Positions 34,496-44,981 of a stretch of 64,000 bases of DNA are shown here, one piece after another; the first letter of the stretch is position 1, and the number at the start of each line of letters is the position of its first letter. This DNA comes from Achromobacter kerstersii (GTDB lineage: Bacteria > Pseudomonadota > Gammaproteobacteria > Burkholderiales > Burkholderiaceae_B), in NCBI RefSeq assembly GCF_902859595.1, contig NZ_CADIJQ010000007.1, positions 298,019 through 362,018 on the forward strand, given 5' to 3'. The position numbers and the translations under genes are program-made. The notes beneath the pieces are model-generated. The model did not search any database and was not told where the DNA came from. It saw nothing but the letters and a program-made list of their open reading frames with translations.

Positions 34496-34721
34496 TCCCA
34501 AGAGCGACAAGGTTGTAAAAAAGGGGACGGTTTCCACCCCGGTAGATGAGGATCAGGTCGAGCACGATCTGGATGAAGCGCTGGCCGAGACCTTTCCTGC
34601 CAGCGATCCCATCGCGATCCGGTCAGAACCCGACGAAGACGATGCGCGCGTGGACCGTGCTCTGAAAGAGAGCTTCCCGGCCAGCGACCCCGTCGCGCCC
34701 GCCACGCCCCACAAGAAGTAA
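34485..34721 (+). CDS. Small acidic protein with duplicated FPASDP motif
   Basis: 78 residues, function unknown. An AAGGAG site 7 bases upstream and an 11-base overlap with hemH support translation. The sequence contains two copies of a LxE-(T/S)-FPASDP-(I/V)-A motif: DEALAETFPASDPIAI (residues about 30-45) and DRALKESFPASDPVAP (about 57-72). Single-copy versions of this motif occur in many uncharacterised small proteobacterial proteins. Charged and probably disordered; a peptide interaction motif is possible but unproven. Confidence 0.8.
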   Translation: MHHDPKSDKVVKKGTVSTPVDEDQVEHDLDEALAETFPASDPIAIRSEPDEDDARVDRALKESFPASDPVAPATPHKK

Positions 34722-34782
34722 ACGCCTCCGGCCACGCCGCCGCCCGGGCGGATGCCGTCAGGGAATATTTCGCTTTCCCGGG

Positions 34783-34810
34783 CTTGAAATAGGGGTATTG
34801 GCCCCCATTC
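34783..34810 (+). promoter_or_regulatory. Sigma-32 type heat-shock promoter for grpE
   Basis: CTTGAAA (34783-34789), 13-base spacer, CCCCATTC (34803-34810), a near-consensus RpoH promoter 37 bases before the grpE start. Confidence 0.75.
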
Positions 34811-34846
34811 ATGTCTGCGAAAGCCATTCTTTTTGGAGGATTCCCC

Positions 34847-35404
34847 ATGACGGCACCCCACGAGCCTGTAGATCAGACGCCCGAAGCCGGCCAGAACGCC
34901 GGCGCGGCCCCCGCCGCCCAGGACGCCGCACAGGCCGAGCTGAACGAGTTGCGCGCCCAACTGGACGCCGCCCAGGCTACCGTCAATGAGCAGCACGACC
35001 AGCTTCTGCGTGTGCACGCCGAAGCTGAGAACGTGCGCCGCCGCGCCCAGGAAGAAGTGTCCAAGGCGCGCAAGTTCGGCATCGAGTCGTTCGCCGAAAG
35101 CCTGGTTCCGGTCAAGGACAGCCTGGAGGCCGCACTGGCCCAGCCTGACCAGACCGTTGCGACGCTGCGCGAAGGCGTCGAAGTGACCTTGAAGCAGCTG
35201 AGCGCCGCCTTTGAGCGCAATCTGCTGAAAGACATCGCCCCGGCGCAAGGTGACAAGTTCGACCCGCACCTGCATCAAGCGATTTCGTCCATTCCCCACG
35301 AGCAGCCCGCCAATACCGTGGTGCAGCTGCTGCAAAAAGGCTACGTCATCGCTGACCGGACGCTGCGTCCGGCGCTGGTGGTGGTGTCTGCCGGTCAGGG
35401 CTGA
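34847..35404 (+). CDS. grpE: Nucleotide exchange factor GrpE
   Basis: Exchanges ADP for ATP on DnaK. 185 residues from ATG 34847, chosen because TTGGAGGA stands 5-8 bases upstream; an ATG 36 bases earlier lies at the promoter and lacks a ribosome site. N-terminal disordered Ala/Gln/Glu-rich stretch (1-35), long coiled-coil helix (about 36-80), then the GrpE head with [13 protein letters not shown] (about 142-154) and [24 protein letters not shown] near the end. First gene of the heat-shock cluster. Confidence 0.95.
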   Translation: MTAPHEPVDQTPEAGQNAGAAPAAQDAAQAELNELRAQLDAAQATVNEQHDQLLRVHAEAENVRRRAQEEVSKARKFGIESFAESLVPVKDSLEAALAQPDQTVATLREGVEVTLKQLSAAFERNLLKDIAPAQGDKFDPHLHQAISSIPHEQPANTVVQLLQKGYVIADRTLRPALVVVSAGQG

Positions 35405-35421
35405 ACCGCCTCGCGCGCACC

Positions 35422-35826
35422 ATGACCGATCCCCGTTTCGATCCGGCTCAGGTTTTCCAGGTGTTCGGCATGCGTCATGTTGACACCGCGGGATTCGATG
35501 CCGCCGTGGTCCAGGCGCCGGGATCGGACTTGCGTTGCGTGTTTTTGTGGGGGCAGGATTGCTATAACTGCAATCTTTTCAAGCAGGCGGCGCTGCTGCA
35601 TCAAGCCACCTTGCTTGAGCTGGGCCTGACGTGGTTCGAGGCCGATGTCTATGCCGACGAGCCCCTGGGCCGCCGCTTTTCCCTGCATGGTGTCCCCACT
35701 TTTGTGCTGTACCGGGCCGGCAAACGGCTCGGTCGTATCACCGGTTGGCCCGGATTGCCCCAGTTCACGGCGGCAATTCATCGGTTGCAAGACCCGAATG
35801 CGGAAAATTCCAGCAAGGCGTCTTGA
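35422..35826 (+). CDS. Thioredoxin-like protein with CYNC motif
   Basis: 134 residues with a thioredoxin fold: active-site CxxC as DCYNCNLFKQ (Cys 47 and 50 approximately) preceded by the strand CVFLWGQ, and the cis-Pro motif GVPTFVLYRAGKRLGRITGW (about 90-109). No signal peptide, so cytoplasmic. Its place between grpE and dnaK, just 17 bases after grpE, suggests heat-shock co-expression and a role in redox repair alongside the chaperones, which is inference. The CYNC motif differs from CGPC and suggests an altered redox potential. The sigma-32 promoter of dnaK overlaps its stop codon. Confidence 0.85.
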   Translation: MTDPRFDPAQVFQVFGMRHVDTAGFDAAVVQAPGSDLRCVFLWGQDCYNCNLFKQAALLHQATLLELGLTWFEADVYADEPLGRRFSLHGVPTFVLYRAGKRLGRITGWPGLPQFTAAIHRLQDPNAENSSKAS

Positions 35827-35850
35827 AAAACCCTGCGAGTAGCCCCAGTT
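35822..35850 (+). promoter_or_regulatory. Sigma-32 type heat-shock promoter for dnaK
   Basis: CTTGAAA (35822-35828), 14-base spacer, CCCCAGTT (35843-35850). The CCCCA of the -10 element also forms a hairpin arm with GGGG downstream. Confidence 0.75.
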
Positions 35851-35907
35851 ATGTGGGGACAAGAAGTTTCTCTCTATTTTCATAGATTCAATTCAAGGTA
35901 ACCCACC

Positions 35908-37833
<1,926 letters not shown>

Positions 37834-37858
37834 TGGCCGGGCGCTGACCAGCCTCTGC

Positions 37859-37892
37859 CGCCCGGTAGCCGGAGAAATCCGCCTACCGGGCG
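37859..37892. promoter_or_regulatory. Strong hairpin in the dnaK-dnaJ gap
   Basis: Perfect 10-base arms CGCCCGGTAG and CTACCGGGCG around a 14-base loop, with no T-run after it. Such a structure could stabilise the upstream dnaK mRNA or partly attenuate dnaJ. Confidence 0.7.
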
Positions 37893-37942
37893 TACTCATT
37901 CTGTAGCACTGAAAAGATGGCTCGTTTTTGAGCCCACGGATC

Positions 37943-39076
37943 ATGGCAAAACGCGACTATTACGAAGTCTTGGGCGTAGCAAAAAACGCCGCGGACGACG
38001 AACTCAAGAAGGCCTATCGAAAGCTGGCCATGAAGTACCACCCGGATCGCAATCCGGACAGCAAAGAAGCCGAAGAGAAGTTCAAGGAAGCCAAGGAAGC
38101 CTACGAGGTCCTGGGTGATGAACAGAAGCGCGCCGCGTATGACCGCTATGGCCATGCGGGCGTCGACCCCAACTCCGCCGGCATGGGCGGGGCGGGAATG
38201 GGCGGCGGTTTTGCCGACGCCTTTGGCGACATTTTCGGCGAGATCTTTGGCGGTGGCGGCGGCGGTGGCCGTCGCGGCGGCGGCCCGCAGGTGTACCGCG
38301 GCGCCGACCTGAAGTACGCGCTGGAAATCACCTTGGAACAGGCCGCGGCCGGTTTCGATACCGAAATCCGCGTCCCCAGCTGGGAAAACTGCGATACCTG
38401 CCACGGCTCTGGCGCCAAGGCTGGCACGTCGCCCAAGACCTGCCGCACCTGCGGTGGCTCGGGCGCCGTGCGGATGCAGCAAGGCTTCTTCAGCGTGCAG
38501 CAAACCTGCCCGACCTGCCACGGCAATGGCAAGGAAATCACCGACCCGTGCCCGTCTTGCGACGGCGTGGGCCGTATCCGCCGCAACAAGACCCTGCAGG
38601 TCAAGATTCCGGCCGGTATCGATGACGGCATGCGCATCCGCTCCAGCGGCAATGGCGAGCCGGGCATCAACGGCGGCCCCCCGGGCGACTTGTATGTGGA
38701 AATCCACATCAAGCAGCACAAGATCTTCCAGCGCGATGGCGACGATCTGCACTGCGAGCTGACCATCCCGTTCACCACGGCGGCATTGGGTGGCGAGCTT
38801 CAGGTGCCCACGCTGGGCGGCAAGGCCGAGATCTCGATTCCCGAAGGCACCCAGTCGGGCAAGACTTTCCGGCTGCGCGGCAAGGGTATTCGCGGCGTGC
38901 GCGGCAGCTATCCGGGCGACCTGTATTGCCACGTCGTCGTGGAAACGCCCGTGCGCTTGAGCGAAGACCAGAAGAGCATCCTGCGCCAGTTCGAGGCCTC
39001 GCTGAACGACGGTGGCGATCGCCACTCGCCGCAAAGCAAGTCCTGGACGGACCGAGTGAAGGAATTCTTCAGCTGA
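37943..39076 (+). CDS. dnaJ: Chaperone DnaJ (Hsp40)
   Basis: DnaK co-chaperone, 377 residues from ATG 37943 ([12 protein letters not shown]). J domain 1-70 with the HPD motif in YHPDRNPD, a Gly-rich region about 75-115, four CxxCxGxG zinc repeats between about 145 and 215 ([32 protein letters not shown]) and the C-terminal peptide-binding domain. An upstream in-frame start would add five residues. It follows dnaK in the usual order. Confidence 0.97.
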   Translation: MAKRDYYEVLGVAKNAADDELKKAYRKLAMKYHPDRNPDSKEAEEKFKEAKEAYEVLGDEQKRAAYDRYGHAGVDPNSAGMGGAGMGGGFADAFGDIFGEIFGGGGGGGRRGGGPQVYRGADLKYALEITLEQAAAGFDTEIRVPSWENCDTCHGSGAKAGTSPKTCRTCGGSGAVRMQQGFFSVQQTCPTCHGNGKEITDPCPSCDGVGRIRRNKTLQVKIPAGIDDGMRIRSSGNGEPGINGGPPGDLYVEIHIKQHKIFQRDGDDLHCELTIPFTTAALGGELQVPTLGGKAEISIPEGTQSGKTFRLRGKGIRGVRGSYPGDLYCHVVVETPVRLSEDQKSILRQFEASLNDGGDRHSPQSKSWTDRVKEFFS

Positions 39077-39096
39077 AAGGGCTGAAGGGCCTGTGG

Positions 39097-39128
39097 AAAA
39101 GCCGCGACGAGATCGCGGCTTTTTCTTT
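39097..39128 (+). terminator. Intrinsic terminator after dnaJ
   Basis: AGCCGCGA / TCGCGGCT arms with 5-base loop, followed by a T-rich tail. Confidence 0.85.
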
Positions 39129-39175
39129 TGGGGATTCGTTGGGCTTTCATTGGGCGCTTTGCCCATCTTACGTAA

Positions 39176-39206
39176 TAAAAAGGCCGCAGCTTTACGCCGC
39201 GGCCTT
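39176..39206 (-). terminator. Distal minus-strand terminator downstream of the 16-bp repeat
   Basis: On the minus strand: AAGGCCGC / GCGGCCTT stem followed by T-rich sequence. It is placed immediately after the repeat array when reading leftward from the DUF4148 gene. Confidence 0.75.
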
Positions 39207-39207
39207 G

Positions 39208-39463
39208 GTACTGCTACTGCTTCGTACTGCTAGTGCTACGTACTGCTAGTGCTTCGTACTGCTACTACTTCGTACTGCTAGTGCTACGTACTGCTAGTGC
39301 TACGTACTGCTAGTGCTACGTACCGCTACTACTTCGTACCGCTACTACTTCGTACTGCTGCTACTTCGTACCGCTACTACTTCGTACTGCTAGTGCTTCG
39401 TACTGCTACTACCTCGTACTGCTACTACCTCGTACTGCTACTACTAGGTACTGCTACTGCGGT
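39208..39463. repeat. 16-bp tandem repeat array, 16 copies
   Basis: Sixteen contiguous units with consensus GTACTGCTACTGCTTC and limited variation at a few positions (GTACC for GTACT, AGTGCT for ACTACT). Units alternate between a few sequence types, which suggests expansion by slippage or unequal exchange. The unit is not a multiple of three and there are no spacers. This explains most of the 459-base gap between dnaJ and the DUF4148 gene. Confidence 0.95.
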
Positions 39464-39477
39464 TGCCGCTGTACCGG

Positions 39478-39516
39478 AAGAAACCGGCCTCAAGCCATGA
39501 TGCCGCCTGAGGCCGG
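39478..39516 (-). terminator. Proximal hairpin after the DUF4148 gene
   Basis: On the minus strand: CCGGCCTCA / TGAGGCCGG arms, 15-base loop, followed by TTTCTTCC. Weak T-run, so termination may be incomplete. Confidence 0.6.
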
Positions 39517-39535
39517 CCGGGCTACAGCAAGCAGC

Positions 39536-39925
39536 TCACCGGGTGATCGGCGGGTATTCGAGTTCGCCGAACGTGTATTGGCCGCTGGCCTTGGCTTGAG
39601 CCAGTTCCTGCTGGACTTCGGCGCGGGTCTTCACGCTGGCCGGAGCCGCAACGACGGGCGGGTATTGCAGTTCACCGAACGTGTATTCGCCGCTGATCTT
39701 GGCTTGTTGCAGCTGCGCTTGCACGTCTTGCGAGGTCAGGCTGGCCGCTTGGGGTTGGGCGGGCGGATAGTCCAGTTCGCCGAAGGTATATTGACCGCTG
39801 GCCTTGGCTTGCTGCAATTCGGTCGCGACTTGTGCGCTTGTCTTGGCTTGTTCAACGCCGGCGGCTTGGGCGCCAACGCCAACCAGGGCTAGGGACAGAA
39901 GCAGGGTGGTGGTTAGGGTTTTCAT
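39536..39925 (-). CDS. DUF4148 family secreted protein with three internal repeats
   Basis: 129 residues: signal peptide 1-21 (ending GAQAAG region), then three repeats of about 35-38 residues, each with a pattern ELxQAKASGQYTFGELxYPP (near residues 36-55, 70-90 and 105-125). DUF4148 proteins are small periplasmic proteins abundant in Burkholderiales with unknown function. The near-perfect repeats suggest recent internal duplication. It has a terminator and the 16-bp repeat array downstream. Confidence 0.85.
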   Translation of the reverse strand: MKTLTTTLLLSLALVGVGAQAAGVEQAKTSAQVATELQQAKASGQYTFGELDYPPAQPQAASLTSQDVQAQLQQAKISGEYTFGELQYPPVVAAPASVKTRAEVQQELAQAKASGQYTFGELEYPPITR

Positions 39926-40165
39926 GGTGAGACCTCCAATTCGTTTTTAGTGGGGACCGAATCCGGCGGCCCTCCGTCGTGGTTCGTTGTTTGTTCCCGA
40001 TGACTGAATTGTGCGCGTCATCCCACCTGGGATAAACCCGTATTCCTTGAAAACATCTTTCCAAATAACCGAGTAATAAGTTATTTGTGAAAAAAATTCC
40101 CCACCTATGGCATGGTTATGCGGATTCAAAGGCCTGGCTGCCTGGGAACCCGGATTTCATCGTGC

Positions 40166-40194
40166 AAAAAAAAGCCCCTGCACAAGGCAGGGGC
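40166..40194 (-). terminator. Intrinsic terminator after the M16 peptidase gene
   Basis: On the minus strand: GCCCCTGC / GCAGGGGC arms followed by eight T. Confidence 0.85.
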
Positions 40195-40220
40195 CGGTGT
40201 TGCGAGAAGTGCTCAGCGGA

Positions 40221-42977
40221 TCAAGGCGTTGCCTTCTTTTTGAAGTCGCCCGCCACGGCGGTGCTGAAGCCGTCAGGCCGCAGATATTTGCGCAGGGCGG
40301 CGTTGACCGCTTCGGGTTTCAGCGCCGAGATCTTTTTGTCCATCTCGGCCGACCATTCGAATGTGCGGCCGCGTTGCAGGTAGTCCAGCCACGTGCTGGC
40401 CAGGATGTCGTCCTGCGCGCGTGCCAGGTTGCGGTAGTTCAGCAGCGCATTGATGCCGTCGGAAATTTCCTTGTCCGAGAAGCCTTCTTTCAGCACGCGG
40501 GCCAATTCCTCGTTGATGGCCTTCTCCAGGCGCTCGCGGTTTTGCGGCGCGTAGATGGCGTACATGGTCCAGCTGGCGCTGGGTTCGAACGACGAGACCG
40601 ACAGCGAGCTGCGCACGTTGTACGACAGCCCTTCGGTTTCACGCACGCGGTTCCACAAGCGTGACGTTTCCGACGCGCCGAACAGGTAGTTGGCCAGGTA
40701 CAGGGCCGCGTAGTCGGCGTCCGTGTCTTGCAGCTTCAGCGGCATGCGCGAGATATAGAAGGCGTTGGCCTTGTCGGGCGTGTCGATGTCGAACTGCTTG
40801 GCGGGAATGTCGCGGTAGGGATTGGGCACGCGGGTGTAGGCGGGCGCCTTCTTCCAGCCGGCCAAACCGGTCTTGATGGCCTTTTCCACGGCTTCCGGCT
40901 CGAAATCGCCAACGGCCGAATACTCGATCTTGCCCGCGCCATAGAACTTGGTGTGGAACTTGACCAGGGCGTCGCGGTTCAGGCCGCGCACGCTGGCCAG
41001 CGCTTCGTCAAACGTGGGCACATAGCGCAGGTCATCGGCAGGCCACGGGTTGTCCTGGCGAGCCAGGGCGCGGCCGGCCAGCGCCGAGGGCTCGGTCATG
41101 GCGTTCTGGATCGAGGTCTCGATCTGGCGTTGGTATTCCTCGAGCTGTTCCTTCGGGAAGTTCGCGGTGCGCACGATCTCCAGCGCCAGCGCGGTCAGTT
41201 CGGGCAAGTTTTCGCTCTTGGTCGACATCGCGACTTTGAGCGTGGTGCCGCCGCCGCTGAAGCCAAGCTCGGCTTGCAGCTTGTCCAGACGGTCCTGGAT
41301 GTCCTGGCGCGACAGCTTGGCCGTACCGCGGGTCAGCAGGTCGGCGACGGCGCTGGCGTTCACGCGTTGGCCGCGCAGGTCTTTTTCATTGCCGAACTGG
41401 ATCAGCATCTGCGCCTGCACGCGGTTGCCGCGCGTGGCCTTGGGCAAGAGCGCCAGTTGGACGGGGCCGTTGGGCAGGTCCAGCTTCTTGCGCTGGGTGA
41501 GCTTGTCGATATTTTCCGGCGTGGGATCAAAGGCGGATGCGGCCTTGAAGTCGGAATCGCCCTTGTAGTCCTTGAAAACGGCAGTCAGGTCTTCACGCTG
41601 CAATTGCGGGGCGCGCACCGGCTTTTCGGTGGGGATGTAGCGGCCTTCAATGCGGTTGCTTTGCACCAGATACGTGACAGCGGCCTTTTGCACGTCGGCC
41701 AGCGAGGCCTTGCGTGCGCGGTCGCGCTGCAGGAAGAACAAGCGCCAGTCGCCCGCGGCGATCGCTTCAGACAGCGCCACGCCCACCTGCTCGGGATCGC
41801 TATAGGTCTGTTCCCACGCGGTCAGCCATTTGCTGCGCGCGCGGTCCAACTCCTGTTGTGTGAAGGGCTTCTTCGCCAGCGTTTCCAGCGTGCTGGTCAG
41901 CGCCGTCATGGCGGTGTCCAGGTTCTTGCCGGGGGGCAACTGCGCGCCGAACATCGCCAGGCCCGGGTCGCGGTTTTCCATGGTGAAGCCAAACACGCCC
42001 GAAGCCAGCTTGGTGGCGACCAGCGCGTGATACAGGCGGCCCGACGGCGTGTCGGACAGAATGACGGTGGCCAGGTCCAGCGGCACGAAGTCTGCGCTGC
42101 CGGCAGCAGGGATGTGGTACATCGCGGCCACCAGCGGGGTGCCGCCCGTGCGCCGCAAGGTCACCGAGCGTTCGCCGTCTTGCGTGGGTTCCACCGTGTA
42201 TTCGGGCGGCAGCTTGCGTTCGGGCTTGGGCAGCTTGCCCAGCGTTTCCTGAATATCCGCCAGCGTAGCTTGCGGGTCGAACTTGCCGGCCACGATCAGC
42301 ACGGCGTTATCGGGCTGGTAGTACTCGTGATAGAAGGCGCGCAGTTGGGCGATGTCGACGTTTTCAACGTCGGAGCGCGCGCCGATGGTGTTCTTGCCGT
42401 AGCTGTGCCACTGAAAGGCGGCGGCCTGCATCTTCTGCATCAGGATGCGGGACGGGCTGTTTTCGCCACTTTCCATTTCGTTGCGGACGACGGTCATTTC
42501 CGAGTCCAGGTCTTCCTTGGCGATCAGGGAATTGACCATGGCGTCGGCCTGCCAGCCCAGATACCACTTCAAGGTGTCGGGGTTGGCGGCGAAGCTGGCG
42601 AAGTAATTGGTGCGGTCGCTGGAGGTCGAGCCGTTGGCTTGCAAGCCGCGGCGCGAGAATTCGCCCATGGCGTTGCGGGTGGTGGACGTGCCTTTGAACA
42701 GCATGTGTTCAAGCAGGTGCGCCATGCCGGTCTGGCCGTAGTTCTCGTTGCGCGAGCCCACCAGGTACGTCATGTTGACGGTGGTGGACGGCTTGGATTC
42801 ATCGGGAACCAGCAGCACTCTCAAGCCGTTGGCCAGGCGGTATTCGGTAATGCCTTCAATCGAGGCGGCCTCCGAGACACCCGCCGGGAGGGGCGCGGCG
42901 CCGGCCTGAAAGGCCAGGAAGGATGAGAACAGCAGCACACCCAACGGGCGCGGCAGCTTCGACAGGGACAGGCGCAT
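40221..42977 (-). CDS. M16 family (pitrilysin-type) zinc metallopeptidase, tandem domains
   Basis: 918 residues from ATG 42977, which gives a clean signal peptide (MRLSLSKLPRPLGVLLFSSF to AGAA); an in-frame ATG 21 bases upstream is less likely. Two M16 halves: the first has the inverted zinc motif HLLEHMLF (HxxEH, about residue 88) and the downstream Glu in NEMESGENSP; the second half (from about 500) is the inactive partner ending with R/Y motif SLSVSSFEPSASW. Predicted periplasmic peptidase digesting short peptides. It is a single-gene unit, divergent from the GNAT gene. Confidence 0.92.
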   Translation of the reverse strand: MRLSLSKLPRPLGVLLFSSFLAFQAGAAPLPAGVSEAASIEGITEYRLANGLRVLLVPDESKPSTTVNMTYLVGSRNENYGQTGMAHLLEHMLFKGTSTTRNAMGEFSRRGLQANGSTSSDRTNYFASFAANPDTLKWYLGWQADAMVNSLIAKEDLDSEMTVVRNEMESGENSPSRILMQKMQAAAFQWHSYGKNTIGARSDVENVDIAQLRAFYHEYYQPDNAVLIVAGKFDPQATLADIQETLGKLPKPERKLPPEYTVEPTQDGERSVTLRRTGGTPLVAAMYHIPAAGSADFVPLDLATVILSDTPSGRLYHALVATKLASGVFGFTMENRDPGLAMFGAQLPPGKNLDTAMTALTSTLETLAKKPFTQQELDRARSKWLTAWEQTYSDPEQVGVALSEAIAAGDWRLFFLQRDRARKASLADVQKAAVTYLVQSNRIEGRYIPTEKPVRAPQLQREDLTAVFKDYKGDSDFKAASAFDPTPENIDKLTQRKKLDLPNGPVQLALLPKATRGNRVQAQMLIQFGNEKDLRGQRVNASAVADLLTRGTAKLSRQDIQDRLDKLQAELGFSGGGTTLKVAMSTKSENLPELTALALEIVRTANFPKEQLEEYQRQIETSIQNAMTEPSALAGRALARQDNPWPADDLRYVPTFDEALASVRGLNRDALVKFHTKFYGAGKIEYSAVGDFEPEAVEKAIKTGLAGWKKAPAYTRVPNPYRDIPAKQFDIDTPDKANAFYISRMPLKLQDTDADYAALYLANYLFGASETSRLWNRVRETEGLSYNVRSSLSVSSFEPSASWTMYAIYAPQNRERLEKAINEELARVLKEGFSDKEISDGINALLNYRNLARAQDDILASTWLDYLQRGRTFEWSAEMDKKISALKPEAVNAALRKYLRPDGFSTAVAGDFKKKATP

Positions 42978-43076
42978 GGCAGACAATTCCTTTGGCATGG
43001 CAGAATCCGTTGGAGTGTATACGTTGGCAATGGTTCAGGGGCTGCCACCCCGTAGCGCAAGGCAAGGAAGTGCAAC

Positions 43077-43676
43077 ATGTCTCTATCTCTGGAAGTCGAA
43101 ACGCCGCGGCTTGTGCTGCGCCAATGGCGCGCCGATGATCGCAAGCCGTTCGCGGCAATGAACTCAGACCCCCGCGTCACCGAGTTCCTGCTGCCGCTGT
43201 CCGAGTCCGAAAGCGATGCATTGGCTGGCCGCCTGGCGGCGGGCATTGATGAACATGGCTGGGGCTTTTGGGCGGTTGAGGCGCCCGGCGTGGCGCCGTT
43301 TGTCGGTTTTGTGGGCATCAAGCCGATGCCGCCGACGCTGCCGTTTGCGCCAGGCGTAGAAATCGGCTGGCGTCTGGCGCAGCCGTACTGGGGCCGGGGC
43401 TACGCCAGAGAAGCGGCCGAGGCCGCGCTGCGCGTGGGTTTCGAGCAGGTGGGCCTGCACGAAATCGTGGCCTTCACGGCGGTGGGCAACCAGCGTTCAC
43501 GGGCGGTGATGGAGAAGCTGGGCATGCTTGCGGATGCCGACCTGTTTGATCATCCCGCTGTGGCGAAGGGGCACCCGTTGCAACAACATGTGCTTTATCG
43601 CCTGCCGCGGGAGCATTGGATGCGAACAAAAAATGGTGACGCCGACCTAGGCGGCATGCCGGTTGCAGCCGCATAA
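43077..43676 (+). CDS. GNAT acetyltransferase, RimJ/RimL-like
   Basis: 199 residues. N-terminal LEVETPRLVLRQWRADD is typical of the Acetyltransf_3 (RimJ/RimL) family; the acetyl-CoA pyrophosphate loop is QPYWGRGYAREAAEAAL (about 101-117) and the last strand region NQRSRAVMEKLGM follows. Likely acetylates an N-terminal amine or small molecule; the substrate cannot be told. It is divergent from the M16 peptidase. Confidence 0.88.
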   Translation: MSLSLEVETPRLVLRQWRADDRKPFAAMNSDPRVTEFLLPLSESESDALAGRLAAGIDEHGWGFWAVEAPGVAPFVGFVGIKPMPPTLPFAPGVEIGWRLAQPYWGRGYAREAAEAALRVGFEQVGLHEIVAFTAVGNQRSRAVMEKLGMLADADLFDHPAVAKGHPLQQHVLYRLPREHWMRTKNGDADLGGMPVAAA

Positions 43677-43925
43677 CGGCCCGAAAACCGCGTCGTCATA
43701 GGGTGTTGCATTGCAATATCCTTAGTGCACAAGGCAAATTTGAGGTCGGCAGGTTCGCGGGTGTAAGCTTTTGAAGACGTAGTAGCTGTTGCCGACGGGA
43801 TGCGCGACAGCCGTCTACCGGCTTCCCGTCCAACGCCAGACGCCGCTTTGAGTGCGGCGCCGGTGCTTGTCGTTCGCGCCTTCGCTGCCGGCATCCTGCC
43901 GGCGCATTTTTCGGAGGAACGACCC

Positions 43926-44303
43926 ATGCTGACCGAGATCGTCACGCGTGCCTTGTCCCAACTGACCGGCAACGCCTTGAACGGCGACGGGATCAAAGGG
44001 CAATTTCAGTACGCCTATGCCAGTGATGACGGCCAATTCGTGGCCATACTGACCCATGACATGACCACCTATGTGGTGGACTTGAGCACCCAGCGGTATT
44101 TCGAGGAGTGCGGCGGTTCGCCCCGCGGGTTCGCCGGACATGTGCTGGAGATGGAAGGCGCCGCCGCGCGCAGCCATCCTTGGCCGGCCGCGAACGACCT
44201 ATTCGACCTGGACATGGATGCAGACGAACTGTCCTGGCGCCAATGCCCCGGCTTGCGCAGTGCGTCCGCCGCCAACCGATCAGTGGAGAGCCGCGCCGCC
44301 TGA
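43926..44303 (+). CDS. Hypothetical protein
   Basis: 125 residues of unknown function. ATG 43926 is chosen because a GGAGG lies 8 bases upstream; the frame extends further but without a ribosome site. No signal peptide or membrane helix. The N-terminal 60 residues (FQYAYASDDGQFVAILTHDMTTYVVDL region) look like a short beta sheet; the tail is acidic (DLFDLDMDADELSW). About 250 bases upstream separate it from the GNAT gene and show no obvious gene. A terminator follows. Confidence 0.7.
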   Translation: MLTEIVTRALSQLTGNALNGDGIKGQFQYAYASDDGQFVAILTHDMTTYVVDLSTQRYFEECGGSPRGFAGHVLEMEGAAARSHPWPAANDLFDLDMDADELSWRQCPGLRSASAANRSVESRAA

Positions 44304-44332
44304 GAGTGGCCAGAAGCGGCAACACCTTACTG

Positions 44333-44358
44333 AACCGGCAGATTGCCGGTTTTTTTTA
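44333..44358 (+). terminator. Intrinsic terminator
   Basis: AACCGGCA / TGCCGGTT arms, GAT loop, eight T. It ends the hypothetical gene at 43926. Confidence 0.88.
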
Positions 44359-44405
44359 TGCGTGGCGCGTGACGGGTTCCAGAGCCGGCCGGTACACTTT
44401 TGCCC

Positions 44406-44963
44406 ATGAAAACGCCCGCTGAAATCGTCGCGCCCGATGGCGCAACCCTTGTCGACTGCACGCATGAACGCCATGCAGACCAGATTCTGGCCATCTTCAA
44501 TGACGCGATCGTCAATTCGACCGCGCTGTATGACTACAAGCCACGTCCGCGCGAGGCGATGCAGGGCTGGTTCCAGACCAAGCAGCAGGGCGGCTTTCCG
44601 GTGGTCGGTTTCGAGAACGCAGACGGTGAGCTGATGGCGTTCGCCAGCTACGGCACTTTCCGCGCGTGGCCCGCGTTCAAGTATTCCGTCGAGCATTCCG
44701 TGTATGTCGACGGACGTTTTCGCGGCAAGGGCCTGGGCGAAGCGATGATGCGCGTGCTGATTGAGCGGGCGCGCCAGAATCAGGTGCACGTGCTGGTGGG
44801 CGGCATTGATGCGTCCAACGACGGCAGCATCCGCCTGCATGAAAAGCTGGGCTTCACGCACGCCGGCACCATCAAGCAAGCGGGATTCAAGTTTGGCCGG
44901 TGGCTGGACCTGGCGTTTTATCAGCGGATTCTGGATACGCCTGAACAGCCGGTGGATGGCTGA
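44406..44963 (+). CDS. GNAT acetyltransferase, phosphinothricin/methionine-sulfone acetyltransferase-like
   Basis: 185 residues from ATG 44406 (a TTG two codons earlier is possible). The arrangement is that of the PAT/MddA/YncA group: ILAIFNDAIVNSTALYDY (about 25-42), YGTFRAWPAFKYSVEHSVYV (about 83-102), the acetyl-CoA loop RGKGLGEAMMRVLIE and the DASNDGSIRLHEKLGF motif. Such enzymes N-acetylate methionine sulfone/sulfoximine or phosphinothricin-like amino acids; the natural substrate here is not known. Confidence 0.88.
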   Translation: MKTPAEIVAPDGATLVDCTHERHADQILAIFNDAIVNSTALYDYKPRPREAMQGWFQTKQQGGFPVVGFENADGELMAFASYGTFRAWPAFKYSVEHSVYVDGRFRGKGLGEAMMRVLIERARQNQVHVLVGGIDASNDGSIRLHEKLGFTHAGTIKQAGFKFGRWLDLAFYQRILDTPEQPVDG

Positions 44964-44981
44964 TCCCTTACCGGCCGCGCG

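Noticed and set aside
39208..39463. CRISPR array
   Set aside because: Units are 16 bp and directly contiguous with no spacers, and no cas genes are nearby; it is a plain tandem repeat.
39297..39500. Short plus-strand ORF made of VLLLRTA-type repeats
   Set aside because: It is only the translation of the 16-bp tandem repeat, whose unit is not a multiple of three; no ribosome site.
40728..42926. 732-residue plus-strand open frame opposite the M16 peptidase
   Set aside because: Antisense shadow; the minus strand has zinc motif and signal peptide.
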